Below are positions 16,788-26,205 of a stretch of 64,000 nucleotides of DNA, piece by piece. This DNA is from Arthrobacter zhaoxinii (GTDB lineage Bacteria > Actinomycetota > Actinomycetes > Actinomycetales > Micrococcaceae): positions 2,170,001 to 2,234,000 of the forward strand of contig NZ_CP104275.1 in assembly GCF_025244925.1 (NCBI RefSeq). Direction: 5' to 3'. How positions within the stretch are numbered: the stretch's first letter is position 1; each line of letters starts with the position of its first letter. The position numbers and the translations under genes were made by a program. The notes below the pieces were generated by a model. That model was not told the origin of the DNA. It saw nothing but the letters and a program-made list of their open reading frames with translations, and ran no database searches.

Positions 16788-16812
16788 GCAATGAGTTTAC
16801 TTGAAGCTTCAT
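16771..16812. promoter_or_regulatory. Duplicated TTTACTTGAAGSTTCAT motif at the CatE-like gene start
   Basis: Two copies of a 17-bp motif (16771-16787 and 16796-16812) differ at one base and start 25 bp apart. Each has an internal TTGAAGSTTCA dyad. The second copy also contains an ATG (on the minus strand, 16812), but it is out of frame with the gene. Likely a tandem repressor operator overlapping the translation start. Confidence 0.5.
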
Positions 16813-16924
16813 CTAATCCCAAAGTAGGCGGAAACAGCACAAAAGGGCCATTGTCCGGCGACCTCATGCCTGTTACGGTCGGCACGGCAATGGGCCGCGG
16901 ACAAATATCAACGGGGGAAACCGC

Positions 16925-17818
16925 ATGCTGGGTGCAAAGCGAAGTGGAGCGGGGATGGGCCAGTCAACGGCCCAAAGAAAACGCAAACCATCCGGCGGAA
17001 GGACAAAGCGCAGGGTGCTGGGGGTCGTCACCGGCATCGGCGTCGTCTTGGCGGTGCTCGGCGCGGCTATGGTGGCCTTGAACCTGTTCGTCTTCTCCCA
17101 TACCTACAATCCGTCCTGGTGGGATGATGACGTCCCGGTTCCGGAAACGTTCGTCCCCGCCTCCTCTTCCGAGATCGACGAACTCAGCGTCCTCTCCTCC
17201 GTCCCCGGGGTCCTGTTCCTGATCGCGATGTGCTTCATCTCCATCGGACGGGTCCTGCGCGGCGGGGTGGGCATAGCCCTCGCCCAAGGTCCGGCGCGCG
17301 GAACGGTCGTCTCCGCCAACACCTATCTCTCCCCGCGGGCCCACTTGGCGTGGCTGGGTGTGGCGCTGGCCTTCTGGATCGTCCTCGTTCCCGTTCCCGT
17401 CATACTGTCCCTCGGGGGCAGGTGGCCTGCGACCGTCAGCGACGCCACGCGGGATCAGGTCTGGGTCAATCTGGTGCTCTACGGCGGCCTCGCCGCGGCA
17501 ATCGCCGGCACCCTTCTCGTCTCCCACCACAAGAAGCAGCACTATCTGGCGCTGGCCGCCGCCGATAACCTCCGGCTGGACGAGCCGCAGCGCGAAATCT
17601 GGCGCTGGCTCACGTTCCGCTGGCGCTTCGACCTGTGGCTCGGAGGGTCCGGAGGAGCATTCACCGGCGCCTCGTTTTCCGCCCTGGCCTACGACCACCC
17701 CGCTGCCCTGGTGATCCTCCTGGCCATCGGCATCGTTCTCATGGTCCTCGGGGTACTGCTGGCGCGGCAGTACTGGCGGGCTGAGCTGCCCCTGGGACTG
17801 GCGGAATCCTACTCTTAG
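16925..17818 (+). CDS. Multi-pass membrane protein of unknown function
   Basis: A 297-residue protein I do not assign to a family. A basic N-terminus (QRKRKPSGGRTKRR) is followed by about five hydrophobic helices (near 31-55, 88-106, 140-160, 175-195 and 255-280). A Trp/Asp-rich external loop (NPSWWDDDVPVPE) follows the first helix. The segment between helices 4 and 5 is amphipathic (EPQREIWRWLTFRWRFDLW). ATG at 16925 follows GGGGGAAA. Its TAG stop overlaps the TAA stop of the converging GNAT gene. Confidence 0.75.
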   Translation: MLGAKRSGAGMGQSTAQRKRKPSGGRTKRRVLGVVTGIGVVLAVLGAAMVALNLFVFSHTYNPSWWDDDVPVPETFVPASSSEIDELSVLSSVPGVLFLIAMCFISIGRVLRGGVGIALAQGPARGTVVSANTYLSPRAHLAWLGVALAFWIVLVPVPVILSLGGRWPATVSDATRDQVWVNLVLYGGLAAAIAGTLLVSHHKKQHYLALAAADNLRLDEPQREIWRWLTFRWRFDLWLGGSGGAFTGASFSALAYDHPAALVILLAIGIVLMVLGVLLARQYWRAELPLGLAESYS

Positions 17819-18360
17819 GACGCCCCGGACGACGACGGCCGGGGCGCCGGGCCTCGTCGGTTGAGCAGGTCCCGACGCATGGCGACCCGCTCCCCCAGAG
17901 CATCCAGGCCCAGACTGATTTCGTGCTCCCGCACCGCCGCCAGTTCGCCGTCGGGCTCCGCCACAACCTCGAAGCCGCAGCTGGCGTAGAACGGGGCATT
18001 GAACGGAATCCCGGCAAACGTGCACAGTGTCATGGACGTGTAGCCCTGCTGCCGCGCCCAGCCGAGAGCGGCCTCAACCAGCGCCCGGCCCAGTCCGGCT
18101 CCGGCAGCATCGGGATGTACGGAAAGCTGCTCCAGGTGGGCCTGGCCGTCAACCTCCTCGAGGCGGGCGAAGCCGACGGGCGGATCGCCGCCCACCAGGA
18201 GGTGGAGGGAAGCGGCGAGCTCCTGAACCGTGGCAGGCGGCGGCAGCTCCCCGGAGCCTGCGGGCAGCAGCCCGTCCAGCAACGTGTCGGAGGCCGCTTC
18301 CAGCGCGGGCAGCACGGGAAGATCGCCGGGGCCGGCGTTCCGGATGGACGGTCCGAGCAT
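17815..18360 (-). CDS. GNAT family N-acetyltransferase
   Basis: A 181-residue acetyltransferase with the GNAT core: VGFARLEEVDGQAHLEQLSV, the acetyl-CoA P-loop HPDAAGAGLGRALVEAAL near residue 83, and FYASCGFEVV. Substrate unknown. ATG at 18360 overlaps the stop of the upstream alpha/beta-hydrolase (TGATG), so the two form one operon with the Nudix-like gene. Upstream in-frame sequence lies inside that hydrolase and is not coding here. Confidence 0.88.
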   Translation of the reverse strand: MLGPSIRNAGPGDLPVLPALEAASDTLLDGLLPAGSGELPPPATVQELAASLHLLVGGDPPVGFARLEEVDGQAHLEQLSVHPDAAGAGLGRALVEAALGWARQQGYTSMTLCTFAGIPFNAPFYASCGFEVVAEPDGELAAVREHEISLGLDALGERVAMRRDLLNRRGPAPRPSSSGAS

Positions 18361-18938
18361 CAGCTGTCCCCCGTCCGGTGGCCCCGGGCGAGGAACTCCC
18401 GGATCGCCTGTCTGCCGGCGTCCGTGTCCTGCGGCCGGTGGTTCCCGCCGACCTGCCGGTGTTCGGCTCCGGTGGAGACCAGGAAATCCGCCACCTCCTC
18501 GTACAGCGGCTCCCATCCGCCGGTGAGGACCAGCGTGGGAACGCCCGGAACAATGTCCAGCGGCGCGTCATCAAAGAGGGGCTGCTGCAGGTTGCGGTGG
18601 GCGGCGGTGGCCGGCAGGTCCCGGGTCAGGGAGAACACGGCAGGCTCGCATAAAACCAGGGAGTGGACCTTTGCCGGATTCCGCAGTGCAGCCAGCATGG
18701 CCGGAACCGCACCGGCCGAGTGCGCCACCAGGTGTCCGCCGTCGTCCAGCGCATCGCAGAGGATGGCAATGTCAGCTTCCAGGTCCGGCGGCAGCGGTTC
18801 GGCGACGGCGTCATAGCCGTGGCGCTTCAGGAACAGGCAGTCATAGTCCAGGGCAAGCCCGTGCTGCCGGGGCCAGGCGGCCGCACCGAAACTGCCGGCG
18901 CCGTGCACAAACACCACACGTTCCCGAGGCAAGCCCAC
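18360..18938 (-). CDS. Alpha/beta hydrolase
   Basis: A 192-residue alpha/beta hydrolase. The oxyanion segment is VVFVHGAGSFGAAAW and the nucleophile elbow is LVAHSAGAVP (Ser near residue 74). Candidate Asp lies in the TLVLTGGWEPLYEEV region and His in QVGGNHRPQ. Substrate unknown. The start may be GTG 18938 or TTG 18932; AGGAG (18942-18938) sits 5 nt before the TTG and favours it. It overlaps the stop of the upstream Nudix-like gene. Confidence 0.83.
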   Translation of the reverse strand: MGLPRERVVFVHGAGSFGAAAWPRQHGLALDYDCLFLKRHGYDAVAEPLPPDLEADIAILCDALDDGGHLVAHSAGAVPAMLAALRNPAKVHSLVLCEPAVFSLTRDLPATAAHRNLQQPLFDDAPLDIVPGVPTLVLTGGWEPLYEEVADFLVSTGAEHRQVGGNHRPQDTDAGRQAIREFLARGHRTGDS

Positions 18939-18940
18939 TC

Positions 18941-19480
18941 CTAGCGTCCAAGGATTCCGGAGAAGCCCTCAACCGGGGGCATCATCCTGCGGAGCGACGG
19001 TGCTGCCAGCGGCGCCGGGGCGGCAGCCTCGCCGTCCACCAGCTCTACGATGGTGCCCAGTTCCAGGGCCTGGAGCGCGGCGTGCCGGCGCTCCTCGTCC
19101 AGGCCCTCACCGCAGTCCTCCAGGGGAACAAAACGGGCCTCCCGCTCCCCGCCGGCTCCGGTGAAGGCCGTGACGGAGGTGGTCACCGTACCGCCGTCGA
19201 ACAGGAAGGCGATGGAGTCGCCCTGCCCCTGGACTCCCTGCACATAGTCCAGCACCAGGACGCGGCCGACGTCGAACTCCGGATCCAGGGTGGCGCGGGC
19301 AATGCGGCGGGCGGCCGAGCGGGGATCTTCCCCGCTTTTCACCACACCGCCGGGCAGCTCCCAGGCGTTGCCGCTGCGCAGCAGCAGTACGCGGCCGTCA
19401 GTGGTGCGGACCAGGACGCGTGCCGTAATGCTGCGCCGGAAGACTGACCCGTAAAAGCCGCTCAGGCCCTGTGCCGCCAT
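18941..19480 (-). CDS. Nudix-fold protein with a degenerate Nudix box
   Basis: A 179-residue protein with the Nudix fold: ARVLVRTTDGRVLLLRSGNAWELPGG precedes the Nudix position. The box should read GX5EX7REUXEEXGU; here it reads GVVKSGE, DPRSAAR, then R-I-A-R-A-T-L-D. The three Glu of REUXEE are replaced by Ile, Ala and Thr. Metal-dependent hydrolysis is therefore unlikely and a binding or regulatory role is more plausible (inference). ATG at 19480 has GGAAGGGA upstream. First gene of a three-gene operon. Confidence 0.8.
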   Translation of the reverse strand: MAAQGLSGFYGSVFRRSITARVLVRTTDGRVLLLRSGNAWELPGGVVKSGEDPRSAARRIARATLDPEFDVGRVLVLDYVQGVQGQGDSIAFLFDGGTVTTSVTAFTGAGGEREARFVPLEDCGEGLDEERRHAALQALELGTIVELVDGEAAAPAPLAAPSLRRMMPPVEGFSGILGR

Positions 19481-19541
19481 GCTGGTCCCTTCCTTTGGTG
19501 TCTGGGTTCCGTGGTGCCGTGGAAGCACGCATCGGCCGTTA

Positions 19542-19580
19542 ACCACGCAACGCCGGACGAGGGGTCCGGCGCTGCGTGGT
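19542..19580. terminator. Terminator downstream of ffh
   Basis: A 17-bp stem with one mismatch (19542-19558 and 19564-19580) and a 5-nt loop, 13 bp beyond the ffh stop on the minus strand. No T-run follows, as in other terminators of this genome. Confidence 0.8.
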
Positions 19581-19593
19581 GGATGGCTGGTCC

Positions 19594-21177
19594 TTACTTG
19601 CCGAGGAACTTATCAAAGCCCTTGGGCAGGTTCAGCGACGCGGGATCGAAATCCGCGTCCTGGGCGCCGAAGGCGCTGCCGGTGGGCAGTGCCTTGCGGG
19701 CACCGGCGGCCCGGGCCTCTGCTGCCGCGCGTTCCTGGGCTGCCTTGGCCGGGTTGCCGGACTTGGCCTTCTTCTTGCCCTTGGCTGCCTGCTGCTTCTT
19801 GCGCGCACCGCCGAAGCCGCCGGGGCCTGCCATGCCGGGCATGCCCGGAATGCCGCCGCCTGCTGCCATTTTCTTCATCATCTTCTGCGCCTGCGCGAAA
19901 CGTTCCAGCAGGCCGTTGACCTCGGAGACGTGTACGCCGGAACCGCGGGCGATGCGGGCACGGCGGGAGCCGTTGATGATCTTGGGCGCAACCCGCTCGT
20001 GCGGGGTCATGGAGCGGACGATTGCTTCGACCCGGTCGATTTCGCGTTCGTCGAAGTTTTCCAGCTGCTCACGCATGCCGGCGGCGCCGGGCATCATCAT
20101 GAGCATTTTCTTCATGGAGCCCATCTTGCGGATCTGCTGCATCTGGGCGAGGAAGTCGTCGAGGGTGAAGTCTTCCTGGTCGGCGAACTTCTTCGCCATC
20201 CGGGACGCTTCATCCTTGTCCCAGCTCTGCTCGGCCTGCTCGATCAGGGTGAGGACGTCGCCGAGGTCCAGGATGCGGCTGGCCATGCGGTCCGGGTGGA
20301 AGACCTCGAAGTCGGTCAGGCCCTCGCCGGTGGAGGCGAACATGATCGGCTTGCCGGTCACCGAGGCCACGGACAGTGCGGCACCGCCGCGGGCGTCGCC
20401 GTCGAGCTTGGTGAGGACCACGCCCGTGAAGTTCACGCCCTCGTTGAAGGCCTGGGCCGTGTTGACGGCGTCCTGGCCGATCATGGCGTCAATGACGAAC
20501 AGGACTTCGTCCGGGTTGATCGCGGCGCGGATGTCCGCGGCCTGCTGCATCAGTTCGGCGTCCACGCCCAGGCGGCCGGCGGTGTCGACAATAACGACGT
20601 CGTACAGCTTGGTGCGTGCTTCCTCGATGCCCTGGCGGGCGACGGCGACCGGATCGCCGGTGGCGGACTCGAACTCGGAGGAGACGCCCGGGTGCGGAGC
20701 GTAGACGGGCACGCCGGCGCGTTCGCCGTTGACCTGCAGCTGGCGGACGGCATTGGGGCGCTGCAGGTCCGCTGCGACCAGCAGCGGGCTGTGGCCCTGG
20801 GACTTCAGGTGCTTGGAGAGCTTGCCGGCGAGGGTGGTCTTACCGGCACCCTGCAGGCCCGCGAGCATGATGACCGTGGGCGGGTTCTTGGCCAGGCGCA
20901 GCCGCCGGGTCTCGCCGCCGAGGATGCCCTTGAGCTCCTCGTTGACAATCTTGACGACCTGCTGGCCCGGGTTCAGCGCCTGGGAAACCTCCAGGCCGAG
21001 GGCGCGTTCCTTGACGGAGGCAGTGAACGCACGCACCACGGGAACGGCGACGTCGGCGTCCAGCAGGGCGCGGCGGATCTCGCGTACGGTGGCGTCGACA
21101 TCGGCCTCGGTCAGCCGGCCCTTGCCGCGGAGGTTCTTGAAGGTTGAAGTCAACCGGTCAGACAGTGAATTGAACAC
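19594..21177 (-). CDS. ffh: Signal recognition particle protein Ffh (SRP54)
   Basis: GTPase subunit of SRP that binds signal peptides and 4.5S RNA. N domain (1-90), G domain with GLQGAGKTTLAGKL, DTAGRLGVD and TKLDGDARGG, then a Met-rich M domain from about residue 325 (MRKMGSMKKMLMMMPG-like segment). A Gly/Met/Pro tract and a basic Lys/Ala tail follow. 527 residues. GTG start at 21177 with GAAAGAAG upstream. Works with FtsY, encoded 4 kb away. Confidence 0.97.
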   Translation of the reverse strand: MFNSLSDRLTSTFKNLRGKGRLTEADVDATVREIRRALLDADVAVPVVRAFTASVKERALGLEVSQALNPGQQVVKIVNEELKGILGGETRRLRLAKNPPTVIMLAGLQGAGKTTLAGKLSKHLKSQGHSPLLVAADLQRPNAVRQLQVNGERAGVPVYAPHPGVSSEFESATGDPVAVARQGIEEARTKLYDVVIVDTAGRLGVDAELMQQAADIRAAINPDEVLFVIDAMIGQDAVNTAQAFNEGVNFTGVVLTKLDGDARGGAALSVASVTGKPIMFASTGEGLTDFEVFHPDRMASRILDLGDVLTLIEQAEQSWDKDEASRMAKKFADQEDFTLDDFLAQMQQIRKMGSMKKMLMMMPGAAGMREQLENFDEREIDRVEAIVRSMTPHERVAPKIINGSRRARIARGSGVHVSEVNGLLERFAQAQKMMKKMAAGGGIPGMPGMAGPGGFGGARKKQQAAKGKKKAKSGNPAKAAQERAAAEARAAGARKALPTGSAFGAQDADFDPASLNLPKGFDKFLGK

Positions 21178-21285
21178 GCGCCGCGCACTTCTTTCGTCAG
21201 TTCTTCGCCATGTTGGCAGGCCCAGCTGTTAAGGGTACCAAGCCGCTCCGGCTATTTGGCCCTCCTGCCCCCGCTGTTCACAAGG

Positions 21286-21315
21286 ACCGCCCGGCTGGAG
21301 CACCAGCCGGGCGGT
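21286..21315. terminator. Terminator downstream of glnK
   Basis: Perfect 13-bp stem (21286-21298 and 21303-21315) with a 4-nt loop (agca), 23 bp after the PII-gene stop on the minus strand. Confidence 0.8.
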
Positions 21316-21338
21316 AGTTCCTCCTGCGTCCGAAGGAC

Positions 21339-22972
<1,634 letters not shown>

Positions 22973-23084
22973 CTTCACGTCCCTTCACAAATGGCGGGCA
23001 TCTCCCGCACAAGGAACTCTGCCGGGGCCAGATTTCCGGCCCGGCCCGGTGGTGTTGCCGGGAGGTTACAAACCCGGCGTTGAA

Positions 23085-23100
23085 GTTAAAGAATCGTGAC
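23085..23100 (-). promoter_or_regulatory. Candidate GlnR-type box upstream of amtB
   Basis: On the minus strand the sequence is GTCAC, six bases, TTAAC, about 113 bp before the amtB start. The actinobacterial GlnR consensus is gTnAC-n6-GaAAC. The first half fits fully and the second half partly. Nitrogen control of amtB is expected, but this site is only a candidate. Confidence 0.35.
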
Positions 23101-23205
23101 GGACACATTTCGGCCAGGTTTCCCCGCGCGGTGCGGCCGCAGGGAACCGGCCTGCCGGGTCGCTAGGATGAGGGCACTGTCTCAAACCCCTAAGGACCAT
23201 CCCCC

Positions 23206-24876
23206 GTGCCACACGCGAGCCCAGACCATGACACCCCGGATTCGAAAAAACCCGTCCGACGCCGCACAAAGGTGCTCGCCGCCGTCGCAGGCGTGGCGGT
23301 TATCGCTTCCGCCGCAGTAGCCGCGCCGCTCCTGCTGGACGACAAGGACACCGCTCCGGCCGCGGCGGCCCCCAGCGGCACGCCGTTCACCGTCGAGGCG
23401 AAGCCGACCCTGCCGCCCGCTCCGGCGTTTACGTTCTACGAACAGGCGGGCCCGCCTGCCGGCTCTCCGCTGAATCCGGTGGAGCCGCTGAGCATCAACG
23501 TGGCGGCGGAAACCACCGGCACCTCGCTGCCCTCCGGCCTGATCGGGCTTTCCCTGGAAGCCACCGACCTTGCCGATCCGTCACTGTCCGGTGACAACCC
23601 CGAGATGGTGCAGTCCCTCTCCGGGCTGGGCCGCCCGCTGCTGCGTTTCGGCGGCAATGCCGTGGACCGCCGGTTCTTCTGGACCTCCGCCGGCGAAGCC
23701 ATTCCCGGCAACCTGTCCGGGGACAAGGCGCACCCCGTGCGGGCCGTAACCCCGGCGGACCTGGAGCGGGTCAACACCCTCCTCGAAGCGGTGGACGGAC
23801 AGATTGCCCTCACTGTGGACCTGGGCAATTACGATCCGGCACGTGCCGCGGACATGACCAAACACGCGGCGGCCATCTTCGGCGAGCGCCTTGTCGGCGT
23901 CACGGTAGGCAACGAGCCCAACGGGTTCGCCAAGACCGGTCTGCGCGGATCCGACTACGGCATCGACGCCTACCTGGTGGAGCTGAAGGCCTACGCCGAG
24001 GCAATGCACGCCGTGGCGCCTTCCGTGCCGATCGTCGGCCCGGGCACCTACGAGTCGTCCTGGTGGTCGGCGTTCGCCAAGACCCCCCTGCCGCAGGAGC
24101 GGATTCTCTCCTACCACCACTACCCGCTCTCCTCCTGCGAAGGCTCGGATCCCCTGGGCGAACCGGTGATGGGCAACCTGACGAACAGGTACATCCATGA
24201 CCACGCCAACGAGTTCCGCGGCGTCGGCCTGAAGCCCGCCCAGGAAGCAGGGCTGCAGGCCTGGATCCCGGAAACGGGTGTCTCCGCCTGCCCGGGCAGC
24301 AACGAAACCACCAAGACCCACGCGTCGGCGGTGTGGAGCGCCGATTATGCCCTGAGCGCCGCGCAGATGGGCATCTCCAGGGTCAGCTTCCACAGTTCGC
24401 TGATCACCTGCCAGGGCGGTCCGCCCATGTCCGCCATCTGCGTAGGCGGGGCCTACCTGCAGCCCAACGGGATGGTCGATGAACGGTCCAACTACTACGG
24501 AATGTCGATGGTCGCGGAAATGGAGCCGGGCGACTTCCTGAAACTCGATACCGCCGGCGGCGGTCTTTCCTACCCGTACGCGGTGCGGCACGCGGACGGA
24601 AGCGTCAGCGTGGCGGTAGTGAACAACAACAACCCGGAAACCGACGCCCCGACCAACGTCAGCCTGCAGCTGCCGGGCAAGGCCCTCACCGGGACCATGA
24701 CGCAGATGACCGGCACTTCGTACTCCTCTCAGGACAGCACCCTGATTGACGGCCGGCCCGCAGAGGGCGTGCCTGCCGCCGAACGGCTGACCGTCCCCGG
24801 GTTCGAGTACGGTTCCGCCACCCAGACGTTCCCGCTCACCGCCGGAACTGTCACGGTCCTGAACTTCACGTTCTAA
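23206..24876 (+). CDS. GH79-like glycoside hydrolase, secreted or membrane-anchored
   Basis: A 556-residue heparanase/beta-glucuronidase-type (GH79-like) protein. A cytoplasmic N-terminus rich in Asp/Lys/Arg precedes a single hydrophobic segment (VLAAVAGVAVIASAAVAAPLLL, about 23-44), which is an anchor or signal peptide. The TIM barrel follows from about residue 80. The acid/base candidate is Glu in TVGNEPNG and the nucleophile candidate is Glu in AWIPETGVSA. A C-terminal beta domain ends at TVTVLNFTF. Substrate unknown. GTG at 23206 follows TAAGGA. A TAGGAT -10 lies at 23164-23169. Confidence 0.82.
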   Translation: MPHASPDHDTPDSKKPVRRRTKVLAAVAGVAVIASAAVAAPLLLDDKDTAPAAAAPSGTPFTVEAKPTLPPAPAFTFYEQAGPPAGSPLNPVEPLSINVAAETTGTSLPSGLIGLSLEATDLADPSLSGDNPEMVQSLSGLGRPLLRFGGNAVDRRFFWTSAGEAIPGNLSGDKAHPVRAVTPADLERVNTLLEAVDGQIALTVDLGNYDPARAADMTKHAAAIFGERLVGVTVGNEPNGFAKTGLRGSDYGIDAYLVELKAYAEAMHAVAPSVPIVGPGTYESSWWSAFAKTPLPQERILSYHHYPLSSCEGSDPLGEPVMGNLTNRYIHDHANEFRGVGLKPAQEAGLQAWIPETGVSACPGSNETTKTHASAVWSADYALSAAQMGISRVSFHSSLITCQGGPPMSAICVGGAYLQPNGMVDERSNYYGMSMVAEMEPGDFLKLDTAGGGLSYPYAVRHADGSVSVAVVNNNNPETDAPTNVSLQLPGKALTGTMTQMTGTSYSSQDSTLIDGRPAEGVPAAERLTVPGFEYGSATQTFPLTAGTVTVLNFTF

Positions 24877-24904
24877 ACCGCCGGCCGGGCTTTCCGCCCA
24901 CAAA

Positions 24905-24935
24905 AAAGGGCCCCGTACTGAGTACGGGGCCCTTT
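24905..24935. terminator. Bidirectional terminator between GH79 and ftsY
   Basis: A 14-bp perfect stem with a 3-nt loop (24905-24918, 24922-24935), flanked by A-rich and T-rich sides. It works for both convergent genes. Confidence 0.9.
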
Positions 24936-24955
24936 CTTGTGCTCGCTGTTAGCTG

Positions 24956-26143
24956 CTAGCTCAGCAGGGCATCCACGAAGCTCTCGGCCTCGAACGGCGC
25001 CAGGTCATCCGCACCCTCGCCCAGTCCCACCAGCTTCACCGGCACACCCAGGGTGCGCTGGATCGCGACGACGATGCCGCCCTTGGCGGTGCCGTCCAGC
25101 TTGGTCAGGACAATGCCGGAGATGTTGACGACCTCGGCGAAGACCTTCGCCTGGGTCAGGCCGTTCTGGCCGGTGGTGGCATCCAGGACCAGCAGGACCT
25201 CGTCCACGGCTGCCTGCTTCTCGATGACGCGCTTGACCTTGCCGAGCTCGTCCATCAGACCGACCTTGTTCTGCAGTCGCCCGGCGGTGTCGATCAGGAC
25301 CACGTCCACGTCGCCTTCGATGCCGGCCTTGACCGCTTCGAACGCCACGGAGGCGGGGTCGGCGCCGTCGATCTCGGAGCGGACGGTGGGCACACCCACG
25401 CGCTGTCCCCAGGTGGCGAGCTGCTCGGCGGCGGCGGCGCGGAAGGTGTCGGCCGCACCCAGCAGCACGTCCTTGTCCTCGGCCACGAGGACGCGGGCCA
25501 GCTTGCCCACGGTGGTGGTCTTGCCGACGCCGTTGACGCCCACCACCATCACGATGGCGGGGGTCTCGGCGTGGCGGGTTACGGCCAGGGAGCGGTCCAT
25601 GGTCGGATCCACCAGCTTGATCAGTTCCTCGCGCAGCATCGCGTGGACTTCCTGGGGATCCTGGCTGCCGGACACCTTGACCCGCTGGCGCAGGGCGTCC
25701 ACGAGTTCCATGGTGGGTTCGGTGCCCAGGTCGGCGAGGAGGAGGGTTTCCTCGATCTCGTCCCAGACGTCTTCGTCGATGGTGTCGCGGGAGAGCAGCG
25801 CCAGCAGCGCCTTGCCCAGCGCGTTGTTGGATTTTGCCAGCCGGGCACGCAGCCGGGCCAGCCGGCCCTGCACGGGTTCGGGCGTCTCGATGCCCGGCGC
25901 CTGCGGGGCGGGGGCTTCCTCCAGATCGCGCAGGTCATCCGGGACGACGACGTCGGTCTCCCCCGGCGGCGCCTCGAGGGTGTCGGTGCCGCCGCCCGTT
26001 CCGGTGACCGGATCGTTGGCGTCCCGGCGGGTGGGGTACATGCTCTTGGGGGTCCGCCGGGTCCGTACCAGCAGTGTCGCGGAGAAGCCGACAACGGCGA
26101 TCGCAACAAGGACATAGATCACTATCGAAAGGGTCTCATTCAC
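24956..26143 (-). CDS. ftsY: Signal recognition particle receptor FtsY
   Basis: Membrane-bound GTPase that docks SRP-ribosome complexes. An N-terminal transmembrane helix (residues 6-27, IVIYVLVAIAVVGFSATLLV) is followed by an acidic linker to about 85, then the NG domain. G motifs: VGVNGVGKTTTVGKLA, DTAGRLQNKVGLMDEL and TKLDGTAKGG. 395 residues. The ATG has GGGAGC upstream. It lies 62 bp from the divergent MFS gene. Confidence 0.97.
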   Translation of the reverse strand: MNETLSIVIYVLVAIAVVGFSATLLVRTRRTPKSMYPTRRDANDPVTGTGGGTDTLEAPPGETDVVVPDDLRDLEEAPAPQAPGIETPEPVQGRLARLRARLAKSNNALGKALLALLSRDTIDEDVWDEIEETLLLADLGTEPTMELVDALRQRVKVSGSQDPQEVHAMLREELIKLVDPTMDRSLAVTRHAETPAIVMVVGVNGVGKTTTVGKLARVLVAEDKDVLLGAADTFRAAAAEQLATWGQRVGVPTVRSEIDGADPASVAFEAVKAGIEGDVDVVLIDTAGRLQNKVGLMDELGKVKRVIEKQAAVDEVLLVLDATTGQNGLTQAKVFAEVVNISGIVLTKLDGTAKGGIVVAIQRTLGVPVKLVGLGEGADDLAPFEAESFVDALLS

Positions 26144-26205
26144 GCTCCCAAGCTTCTCACACGCTGCTCATTCGCTCCCCGGGAATCTGAGAGAATCGCC
26201 TTATC

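Noticed and set aside
19576..21147. Plus-strand frame of over 500 codons opposite ffh
   Set aside because: It mirrors ffh exactly and has no recognisable motifs, while ffh has all GTPase motifs.
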